64,000 nt of DNA from Lunularia cruciata. Taxonomy: Eukaryota; Streptophyta; Marchantiopsida; Lunulariales; Lunulariaceae. Under the pieces are notes generated by a model. The model worked only from the letters and a program-made list of their open reading frames with translations. It was not told where the DNA came from and did no database searches. Of the stretch, positions 55,772-64,000 are shown piece by piece (within the stretch, counting starts at the first letter, position 1; the number at the start of each line of letters is the position of its first letter). The translations under genes were made by a program, and so were the position numbers. The stretch lies in assembly GCA_948567375.1 (NCBI GenBank), contig OX419761.1, positions 18,824,243 through 18,888,242 on the forward strand, written 5' to 3'.

Positions 55772-57837
55772 ATGACGAGGACACTGAACTCGAGGAAGTC
55801 GCAGGCATGGTTTCGTCTATCTTTCAAACCGTTTTGTGTGCCCTTCAATCAGACAGATGGTGATGAAAGCAGAGTTCGACACAATTGTTCAGGTATTGTT
55901 TACTCGGGACGCAATAGTTCCTGCGTGTCACGGACGTTCACAAATCAGTAACTAGGCAAATGGACATGTCGAATTGCAGCCCTTTCATGTCTGCGTAACA
56001 GAGATGCATATTTCGAAATGTACTGATATCTTGAATTTCACAAAACTGAGCTGGAGGCAGCTTGAATCGTTCCTTGGAGTTACCTTTCTAGTTATGGGCA
56101 TGCGCTCAATAGCTGACTAGCTAGAGAGCTGTCAGCATTTTATCAATCGAGCCTTTGACACTAATTGTCTTATTTTGTCTAGTGCAGGGGAAAATTTGTG
56201 TGAAAATTTGAGGCCAGCACGTTGCTTTAAACTCTCAGAACTCAAGAGAGCCACCAGGAATTTCCACGAAGATACCATCTTGGATGGTGAGAATGAAAAT
56301 TTTACGGTACGAATTTCACATGGGGGCAGGCTTGTAACTTCTTTGCTGGATTCATTATGGACAGTCATAACAATTGCTGGTTCAAATAGCGGCTCTCCGT
56401 AAATGAGGTTCCTATTTCTTATATATTGCTAGACGCTGCGATCGTCCGTAGTACGCGCATTCCGCAAATTGGCTATGGAAATGGGACTCTAAATTATATG
56501 TGTTTTGCCCTTCTGAAGATCCACCGTGGATATCTATGTCACAAAGAGAAGGTGAGAGTAAGGAGGACTATGTTGGAGAACAGAGTTACTCTGGAACAAT
56601 TTCAGTCAGAAATGAGAAGTCTCTCAAGTGTGCATCATCGGAACTTGGTAAGGCTTGTGGGATTTTGCAACGAAGGAGGGGAACATCTGCTTGTCTATGA
56701 GGACATGGAGGGAACATTGAGCGAAAAGCTACATGGTTGGTAACTCATCCACTCCTGGGGATTTGTTGTTTTGCTCAGCTTACAGACTTGCTTGTGCCGT
56801 CCATTTTCAATAATTACTTACATGTAAGTCATCCCACGAGAAGACTCATTGAGATGCTGCGCAATTTTCCTACCATAATACTAAATTAATGACAGAATGT
56901 TTGGAACAGCTCACGGAGGTATCTCACTGTCTTGGCTGCAAAGAGTAGACATTGCCATCGGTGTGGCGAAAGGACTGTCACACCTTCATGAGCATTCGGA
57001 TCCGCCAATCGTGCACAGAAATATTAAGTCAAGCAGTATACTACTCAACAATCAGCTTGTGCCAAAAGTCTCTGAAGTCGGCCTTTCCAGGCAAATGAAT
57101 GAAGGATCGGAACAAACAAGAGTAACCATGGTAGCAATCAGGGCCCCTATACTTTTTAGTGCTTCTTCGCTAATTCCATTGTGTGCTGAGTTAAAGTAGG
57201 ATTGATCAGTATGTGGACGGTCTTCGTCGAGGTTCTCGATTATAGATCCAATTTTGCTAACCTCTCGATCATATATGCTAAAAGAAACTAGGCAATAAAT
57301 TTTAGCTATGTCAGTAATTTAGGGGTGAGTTTAGTCGTCCTTGCTAGGTTTGGGATACGATGAATCTATCTGTTCCTTGGTCCACCATGAGGGGCATAAA
57401 GTTCTCTTCCTAAATGACCTAATTTTGCTCGCCTCTGGTGCGTATTAACTCATCGTGAGTCTTTTCTGCAGGGATATCTGCCCCCAGAGCACTACCAGAC
57501 TGGAACCTGCTCATCCAAGTCTGACGTATATGCATACGGCGTAGTCCTCTTAGAAATCTTAACAGGGAAGAAATCGTTCGATAGAGAACGACATAAACGT
57601 CAGGAGGAAGTTCTGCTGGTCAATATGGTGAGAACTGCTCACGCGGATGGTGAATGGCCAGCTGTTCATAAACTTGTTGATCCCCCGATCCTGAACGAGG
57701 AAAATTGTGAGGCTCAAAAACTTTTCTTCGAAATTGCCATGTCTTGTATCGAGGAGGATAGACTTTTACGCCCTACAATGCGGGAAGTTCAGAGCAGGTT
57801 GGAGGCATTGGTCCCAAGTCGTGCAACCTTTCCGTGA
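55772..57837 (+). CDS. RLCK-like pseudokinase, five exons, 347 aa
   Basis: Exons by GT-AG junctions and frame: 55772-55892, 56188-56306, 56519-56735, 56910-57130, 57472-57837, giving 348 codons including TGA. The ATG at 55772 follows an in-frame TGA at 55754. Residues 1-60 are polar with no signal peptide; no membrane segment follows, so it is a receptor-like cytoplasmic kinase. The kinase fold is clear: FKLSELKRATRNF (about 53-65), VHHRNLVRLVGFC, LLVYEDM, LSWLQRVDIAIGVAKGLSHL, SDVYAYGVVLLEILTGKK, RPTMREV. The catalytic set is changed: Gly-loop GENENF (74-79), VAIK-type Lys is Arg (95), HRD is HRN (190), the catalytic-loop Asn is Ser (195), DFG is EVG (208-210). It is therefore probably a pseudokinase acting as a scaffold or regulator in cell-surface signalling. 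The third donor (CATG|GTTGGT) is the weakest junction. A decaying pseudogene is possible, but no stop or shift is seen. Confidence 0.8.
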
Positions 57838-58096
57838 ATTGAGAGCCGGGCGGAAATGTTTATGCAAGGTCGTGCAAGTAGAGCAAGAAGGGTCAGTGTG
57901 TAGCTGTTTGGATGGATGGGTTCATTCCCGATTGCTTTGTGTCGTAGGTCTCCAATTTTAACGGCAAAACCACCCACCAGTATATTTTGATATGAACCAG
58001 CTAGGACCCTGACTTAATAGGTCTTCGCCTATTAATACTCTATTGCATCTAAGATGTTCGAGCTATATAGATTGGAAAATCTACGAACCAGGTCCA
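57838..58096. terminator. Probable 3' UTR of the kinase gene
   Basis: AT-rich sequence after the stop codon; no canonical AATAAA is seen before the next SR-A copy. Inferred only. Confidence 0.25.
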
Positions 58097-58166
58097 GAAT
58101 GAGTGGATAAGAAGACCTCATCAAGTCTTACGAGGGAGAGAGAGAAAAGAGGTAAAATGGGGCTTC
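58097..58166 (-). repeat. SR-A copy 14 (core)
   Basis: Minus strand: GAAGCCCCATTTTACCTC, CTCTCTCCCTCGTAAGACTT, GATGAGGTCTTCTTATCC. The hairpin arms differ from consensus, but GATGAG and CTTATC still pair with one G-U. Confidence 0.7.
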
Positions 58167-59424
58167 GAAAGTGGAGATTTAGAGCCAAATCGGAGCACCC
58201 GGGAACTCCGCTCCTACTTCGCGACTGGTTGCGAAATATGGAATTGCCGTATGGACCTAATGTATTTTGCATATTGCAGATGGGCAGACGATATCCCTTG
58301 TTCCTTGCAACAATTTGAACCAATTCGGTAGTCTTGCAGGGATTAATGAGTGGTTGGTGATCTCGCATGGTTTCTAGTGCATATAAGAACAGAACGTCAA
58401 AGCCCGAGTTCCCTTACAAGTTAAATTACATCTTCATATGTGACTCTTTTTCGAGAGCCACTCGTGTACATAGATCTTAACATGAATTTTAGCATCAGAT
58501 TCTGTAGTTTTTTGCCTCCAGTGAGATGGTATCCTTTACTGCTGCTACTTCTTAGGCCGCACCCCCATACCGTTTGAATCTTATTTTCACTATTAACTGT
58601 GAACAATTTCACTATATGATCCTGTTTCTCCCTGTATTTCACAATATAGCCCGGTATGTGAATATTTCACCGTATGACTCTATTTCATTCTGACCTCGAA
58701 CTAGGGTTCTGCTCGCACGAGTTACCCGTGAACGAGAGTCTTCATGTGAACGAATCGCCTGTAGAGAAGAGATGTGTCAAAACGGGACATCACACACTAT
58801 GTACGCTTGACTGTCTTACGGCAAAATTTCATATAATTTGTGCACATTTCCACCGATCTAAATAAATCTTCTTATGAAATTGTTCTTAATCATTTTCTGT
58901 CTGATCCAAGAATGAAATGCTTATTAACTAAAGACAGAGGATTATGAAATTCAAACGGTCATCTTATTAACTTGAGATCGTCAAGCTATAGCAACTGGCT
59001 TCAGATCTTCAATGAAATGACGTGTTAATTCATCGTCGGTTATGGAGGTGAAGTCCTGAAATACATGTTAAGCGCTTCATCTCAAAGAAACATCCTCCTA
59101 TATATGGCCCTGAGTGTTTTTCCAGATCCAGTGAACTTTTGTTTGGCTATGGTGCGTTTATGGAGTAATAAACACTAAGTTTATGGGATCGGATGGAGTA
59201 TGACTGCGGATCGTTCCAATAAAAGCTTTTGGTCGGTATTTGTGAATGCTGCATGCAAAATAGTCTCTATGAACGCACGGGCAAAGTAGCACGGGTGACT
59301 CTCATTCCGAGCGACACGTGCAGACCTGTTGATACGGGGTCATAACATTTGTACAAATATGGTCATATAAGGAAATCTCTTGAAACAGTATCATATTGTG
59401 AAATTGCTCTTAAAGTATTCCTGT
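58167..59424. other. No gene recognised
   Basis: Repeated 'tcactatatgatcctgttt'-like phrases at 58608-58690 (about three loose copies). No frame of note. Confidence 0.4.
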
Positions 59425-59923
59425 TTATAGAAATCGAATGAATTGTAGGAAGCAGGAGAATTTCCACAGCATCTTCCTGGAACAAGGGTATACGTTTTCT
59501 GGAGTTTTAGACACATGAGCTGCTGCTAGCATTAAATTGCAACGGAGAGCCTCCTCCTGCAAATCCTTGACCTGGTCGAGCGATAAGAAAATATTGAGAA
59601 ATTTCGTCTCGGAGTAAGTCTCCACCAGCCCGCCAAGTTCCAGCAACTTCTCGAGAGCACCCTGCATGAACAATTTCAAGAGAGCTACCAGCATCTGCGC
59701 CTCTGATGCAAGAATTTAAAGTAGAGTCTCCACAAATGGACGCCGCTGCTTCACCCTGAGAATACATGGTAGTACCCGCCGCATTTGCCTGGCAACACAC
59801 TGTAACTCCTAGATCAGTCACAAATTTAATGGCAGCGATGACGTCCGTCTCCTGCGGGCTATACTCATATGTTGCACAGCTGGGCAAGCCTCCTCGAACC
59901 AATTTTGCAGCAGAGGTAATCAC
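59425..59923 (-). CDS. Hypothetical protein, two overlapping frames
   Basis: The minus frame from 59923 reads GGLPSCATYEYSPQETDVI, KFVTDLGVTVCCQANAAGT and MYSQGEAAASICGDSTLNS. A second frame from 59694 reads MLVALLKLFMQGALEKLLEL, then ETKFLNIFLSLDQVKDLQEE, ending at 59425. Both look protein-like (regular Leu spacing in the second suggests amphipathic helices), and the sequence at the switch (gaggcgcag|atg) resembles a splice acceptor. Either an intron or a frameshift joins them. I do not recognise the family. Confidence 0.35.
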
Positions 59924-59974
59924 AACCGCAATACATTAGGGCACCATCAATTAGTCTCCACTTTAATGGGATCT

Positions 59975-60056
59975 TTGAGAATTCGAACTCACAACCTGCT
60001 GGAATGATTTAAAAGCCTACAAACTTAAAACAGTCGATCGGATGCTCCAGTTGTGT
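59975..60056 (-). ncRNA. tRNA-like pol III promoter relic (SINE or tRNA pseudogene)
   Basis: Minus strand: CAACTGGAGCATCCGATCGACTG resembles the D-arm to anticodon stem of a tRNA (A-box region). About 45 bases later, GGTTGTGAGTTCGAATTCTC resembles a B box/T arm. The spacing is longer than in an ordinary tRNA and acceptor pairing is not evident, so a tRNA-derived SINE head or pseudogene is more likely than a working tRNA. Confidence 0.4.
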
Positions 60057-60075
60057 GTAACCCGTGCGACTTGCA

Positions 60076-60229
60076 TAGCTCGGATATCTTAGGTGTGTAG
60101 TTCGGAAGATTTTTCATATAGACTCTATTGGGGCTTAGCCCCATGTTACTTTTTTTTTTCTCTCTCCCTTGTACGGCCTGATGGGATGGGGTCTTCACTT
60201 CCCTCGTTTATTCCTAAGCGGTCGCCTTT
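60076..60229 (+). repeat. SR-A copy 15 (longest, full unit)
   Basis: CTCGGATATCTTAGGTGTG, TTTTTCATATAGACTCTATTG, GGGGCTTAGCCCCATGTTAC, a T run, CTCTCTCCCTTGTACGGCC, TGATGGGATGGGGTCTTC and CTAAGCGGTCGCC. It defines a unit of about 150 bp. Confidence 0.85.
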
Positions 60230-61140
60230 CTTTTTAATAGTCGATCTGGAAACTGGAAGATCCCTAATATAGATCAGCAAAGAGGAGAAGAAAGTTCTAA
60301 TTTATCTCTAGTTGTCTATCTGTATACAAAAGATGTAACCCAAATATATGTGCATAGATGGACGGATAAAGAGATTGCAAATAGTTGACAAGTGAACCTT
60401 TGATGAATCTAAGCTTAGTATATGCTGTCCATGGCTTCTGAAACTATGTGCCTTTTCGCAGAAAAAGGTGAGAACATTGCTTGAACTTAATTACCAGTAA
60501 AATATTACTCCAATGGCATGCGAAGGTCGAGCTAATTCGACTGTGAAGAATACAAGACTTCAACATCCTGAAGTAGAGCAGCAAGTGGATCTCGAGCTCC
60601 TAAGTGAAGGTTAACTTCGATCAAATTGAGAATAGTATCCACTAATAACTGGAGTGGTATGAATCAAGAATTCAATCAGAAAAGTTAACGAAGCTAGATA
60701 GCACTGGTAAGAGATTGAAATCTTGCAGTGATGTGATGGGGCCACTCAATCTCTATGAAAAGTCGTGCATGATGGGATTGCAGACATAAATTATTATACC
60801 AAAGCTCCCTGGTCACCATGAATTCAACTCTCCCCTCTTTCTTTTGTACGTTTGTAGAACTTAACTGGTGTAAGAGTTTGTCTGCCCATCAAAGTTCCTC
60901 AATAGCAAATATGGTGCTACTGAACGTGAAAGTTCCTCAGTAGCAAGTACCAAGTATGGTGCAACTGAACGTGAAAACTAATGACAGTCACCAAAGACTC
61001 AAATGAAAGCTGAGATTGGAATCTTGCGCCGAGGCTATTGAATTCTATCAATTCTATCAATCACCGCACAGTAGCAAGGACGTGCATATTGGGGTTGCAG
61101 ACATTGAATTTCATTTACTAACCAAAGCTCTCATTGATAC

Positions 61141-61142
<2 letters not shown>
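60230..61142. repeat. Degenerate tandem repeats, no gene
   Basis: A block near 60708-60830 (GAAATCTTGC... GGGATTGCAGACAT... CCAAAGCTC) recurs near 61009-61140. Between them AAAGTTCCTCA-GTAGCAA...CTGAACGTG is duplicated (60891-60929, 60930-60977). No coding region recognised. Confidence 0.6.

Positions 61143-61227
<85 letters not shown>
61143..61227. repeat. (TA)n microsatellite, 85 bp
   Basis: A perfect TA run of about 42 units, at the end of the degenerate tandem repeat. Confidence 0.95.
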
Positions 61228-61229
<2 letters not shown>

Positions 61230-61859
61230 CTCCCATGTGTCTTTATTGTAGTTTCTTGTCAAACAAAGTTCCACAGTTGCTTTACTTTAAAACCAATCCC
61301 AGTTCATCAAGGATTCTAATGGAAACAGAGATTCGATACAAAGTGAATTGTAATGCGATGTACTCCGTACACAGAAGTCAAGTCCGATGTACACAAAAGT
61401 CGTAAAGTTCTCTGCAGATTCCATCCAGCATTGGTTTGAGAAGTCAATGACACGTAAAGAAGGTCGAATATAGCCATGTAAATTACGTTGGTTCTTGGAG
61501 CTTCTTTGACTAGGTTAATGTTATGGATCCAATACAGTGGTGGAGAGGGGAGATGCGGGCTCTCCAGCATGTAGCCTTCGAGTGAAAGTCTATTCTCTTC
61601 TCTTTTCAATTTAGATTCCATTGGTACCTAGATTGAAGACTATGGAGAATGGAGTAGAAAATTATGAGTATTTTAGCTTTTTTAGGGTTTAGAGTGATCA
61701 TTATACATTGATAGTGATGAACCGGGAATTTTTATTTCTAGTTTTTTGGTTTTCATGATTAAGTTCCATAGGAATTTAATTTAAAAATTTTGGATGTGAA
61801 ATTGAAAATTATGAGAGCTTATAGATTTTAGGGTATGGAGAGATTGTTTTCTTATGTGA
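61228..61859. other. No gene seen
   Basis: A 101-codon minus frame at 61316-61621 has no recognised motif. The 5' edge of the next LINE-B copy may lie here. Confidence 0.4.
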
Positions 61860-61945
61860 GTTGGGATGTGAGGGGTTGTGGTTTTGCAGATATGGAGAGA
61901 TATGGAGAGGAGTAGCATGTGTTACTATCATTATTTTTGTGCTAG

Positions 61946-62135
61946 CCATGGCTACACCTTCCCATGTGGGGTCACCGAGAGCGGGTCGGGATACACCATG
62001 CCCGGAGTGTCACCGATGCTTCACCTTGCAAGGGGTAAAGCCATGGCTACACCTTCCCATGTGGGGTCACCGAGAGCGGGTCGGGATACACCATGCCCGG
62101 TGTGTCACCGATGCTTCACCTCGCAAGGGGTAAAG
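61946..62135. repeat. 95-bp tandem duplication in the LINE-B zinc-finger region
   Basis: Units 61946-62040 and 62041-62135 begin CCATGGCTACACCTTCCCAT and differ at about two positions. 95 is not a multiple of 3, so the two copies are read in different frames. Confidence 0.95.
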
Positions 62136-62170
62136 ACCCATGTGGGAAGGATGCACAAGGACTGTGATTT
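62085..62170 (+). pseudogene. LINE-B C2H2-type zinc finger
   Basis: The second duplicate reads CPVCHRCFTSQGVKTHVGRM followed by HKDC, which is CX2CX11HX4H. N-terminal C2H2 fingers before RT are known in R2-like and some other non-LTR elements and bind target DNA. The first duplicate has only the Cys pair in its frame. Confidence 0.6.
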
Positions 62171-63333
62171 GACCACTTGGGATGCCCACGTGAGATGAGC
62201 AACCACATCGATAGCAATGACACTCGGGATTATGCACTTTTCTTCTATACCTTCTTGATTGTTCCAGGGATACCAATTGAGTCGTGTGAGTGGTTAGCTT
62301 CTCAAGTGGATTGCATTTTGGGGTTATTTGAGACTAGTTTTCCATGTCCACGTCTATTCCATAGGCTACCCCGCACACTCCATGATGAGGCTAGACAGGC
62401 TTTTTGCCTACCATTGGATAGTTTGGCACGTGTCCCTTGGACGACTTAGCATGGTTCCTATTCCTCCTACTCCCTGAATGGTGTCTTCGTTATGCTAGAG
62501 GGGGATGTGCGGGGCATAGAGAGGTGGCTGCTAGATTTTGTCAATTCCGAGTGGGGGATTGGGCAGCCCTTCAGGAGGAGTCTATTAGGGCTACACAATT
62601 TAGGAGATAGGCATCGCCACAGGATACCACAGATTCCACTCAATTACAATGATGTAGGACATTGTGTCAAGCGGGAGAGTTTAGTAGAGCAGCATGAGCG
62701 CTACACCCTTTGTCTATAGCAAGTCCTACTGATGAGACCATCTCTTCCTTATGCTCACTACATCCTATAGCAATAGAGGGACTATCACTAGAGGTCTTAG
62801 ATTATCAGCTTGAGTAGCCTCTATGTCTTGATAGGTTGCTATTTGCACAAGCATTGTGCACTGCCCATCGCCTTTCCTCAAGAGGCTTGTCAAGGATGGT
62901 TTATGAGCACCGTAGAGATTGCTTCCAAGCAAATGATCCTTCTAGTGGCTTTACCAAGTTGTTTTAGGTGGCTACAGCAGTAGCAAGAAGTGACATTCCT
63001 ATGTCTGTTAATCGGGTGTTAGGTGCTAGTCGACTTCTCACGATGGAGAAGGACACGGGAGGCATTAGACCGATTGCTATTGGAGAGATCTTTTTGCGTT
63101 TGGTCAGTTGTACCATTGTCCTTCAACATCATTCTCACTTTGGACAACACCTTAGTCCACATCAGTTTGGAGTAGCTACACCTGGAGGATGTGAGGCTAT
63201 ATCTCTAGGCATTAGAGCACTCCTAGATATCCATCCGGAGTGGGTCATCCTACAGGTGGATGTTGAGAATGCTTTAATAGCGTCTCATGTGCATCCAGCT
63301 TTAGAGAGCTTAGGGAGGCTAGTGGATCCTTGG

Positions 63334-63742
63334 TGTAACAATATGGAGTTTAGTGACGAAGTTAATCGGGCTTACGAAGTAGAGAATAAGACAAAATAAC
63401 CTAGAATATTCTAGAAGCATCTAAGAAGCTTCTTAAGAAGCTTCCCAACTAGTTAACTTGCGCCCTAAGCAGGTAGCTTCTAGAAGCTTCTAACTAGCTT
63501 AGCTTGCACGCCAAGTAGGTGGCTTCTAGAAGGAAGCTTCTTGAGAAGCTTCCTAGTTAACTTGGCTTGCACTCCAAGAAAGCGGCTCAAGGAAGCTTCT
63601 TGAGAAGCTTCAAGGGTCTTGTATGCTACCTATAAATACCAAGGCCGAAGCTCATGCTAGGCATTCGGAGTTTTCCCTCATTCAAGTGTCCCAATGTGAA
63701 TTTCCATTCTCCTATTTCTCTCCTCGGTTTCGGTCTTTTACA
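63334..63742 (+). mobile_element. Chromovirus G3 5' LTR
   Basis: 409 bp, beginning TGTAACAATATGGAG and ending TCTTTTACA, homologous to the G1 LTRs in reverse. TATAAATA is at 63631-63638. U3 carries TTCTAGAAGCTTC (63478-63490) and several GAAGCTTC units. Confidence 0.9.
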
Positions 63743-63743
63743 T

Positions 63744-63755
63744 TGGTATCAGAGC
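63744..63755 (+). promoter_or_regulatory. G3 primer-binding site
   Basis: TGGTATCAGAGC, one base after the LTR; initiator tRNA-Met type. Confidence 0.9.
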
Positions 63756-63759
63756 AGGA

Positions 63760-64000
63760 ATGGGATGGATGGAATTTATGGACCACCAAATCCACTTCCG
63801 CCAAACCATTGGGACTTTCATGTCCAGATATTACCAAAGCATCGTTTCACACAGTTCATCACCTCACGCTTTGGGCAGGATTTTCTACATATGATCACCG
63901 TGTCAGAGGAACCCTTGATACTTCCAGTTGTGACTTATGGAGAACGGTGGACGTGTTGTATCTATGTGTTAATCAACTAGATAAATTGAGGGTAGTGGAT
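63760..64000 (+). mobile_element. G3 leader and leader ORF, runs off window
   Basis: The frame starting MDGIYGPPNPLPPNHWDF stops at 63980, the position equivalent to the G1 leader ORF. Gag would begin just beyond the window end. Confidence 0.7.

Larger units (their letters stand above)
61860..63333 (+). mobile_element. LINE-B copy, N-terminal half, cut by G3
   Basis: Contains a zinc-finger frame (61878-62198), further broken frames (62177-62719: PGIPIESCEWLASQVDCILGLF, LEGDVRGIERWLLDFVNSEW), and an RT start at 62968-63330 with SDIPMSVNRVLGASRLLTME, GGIRPIAIGEIFLRLVSCTI, QFGVATPGGCEAISLGIRAL and EWVILQVDVENAL. It matches the minus copy at 42250-42617 closely. A one-base loss shifts the frame just after VDVENA. 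The copy is cut at 63333 by a chromovirus LTR. Confidence 0.75.

Overview
The window is nuclear DNA from a land plant. The evidence is chromodomain-bearing Ty3/gypsy, OTA-type Ty3/gypsy and Ty1/copia retrotransposons, non-LTR elements, and one receptor-like cytoplasmic kinase gene with short GT-AG introns. It is AT-rich, gene-poor and full of nested, broken retroelements, as in large non-angiosperm or gymnosperm-like genomes; I cannot name the species. Most long open frames are relics of transposon polyproteins.

Layout. 1-2050: an Ala/Pro/Lys-repeat coding relic cut by a short dispersed repeat (called SR-A here), then a 166-codon orphan frame. 2050-9860: two Ty1/copia relics, one minus (RT/RNase H at 2050-3185, integrase at 9553-9860) and one plus (about 5640-9552). 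11.3 kb: a well-preserved SR-A. 13506-17426: two LTRs of one family facing each other. 17427-20063: a minus-strand OTA-type gag-PR-RT relic cut by that structure. 21532-22232 and 25599-26500: two copies of an LTR-like repeat (LTR-C). 23390-38050: one LINE copy (LINE-A) split by two members of the same chromovirus family, G2 (plus, 24016-30605) and G1 (minus, 31601-37163). G1 is complete at the structural level: 400-bp LTRs, ACCAT target duplication, primer site, polypurine tract, chromodomain. 40.3-51.5 kb: further LINE copies (LINE-B minus at 40340-42620; LINE-A plus at 44210-45080; LINE-A minus at 47700-51480) between SR-A copies, a duplicated repeat D and several strong hairpins.

52-61.5 kb is the least transposon-rich part and visibly richer in CpG. 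It holds the only convincing host gene, a five-exon RLCK-like gene (55772-57837) predicted to encode a 347-residue pseudokinase, plus four more SR-A copies, a tRNA-like promoter relic and a small orphan ORF pair. The window ends with a LINE-B copy (61860-63333) cut by a third chromovirus, G3, whose 5' LTR, primer site and leader ORF are visible.

The least explained features are SR-A (about 15 copies, two conserved mini-hairpins, concentrated outside the LTR elements), the LTR-A family with dense heat-shock-type motifs and a conserved leader ORF, and the pseudokinase gene.
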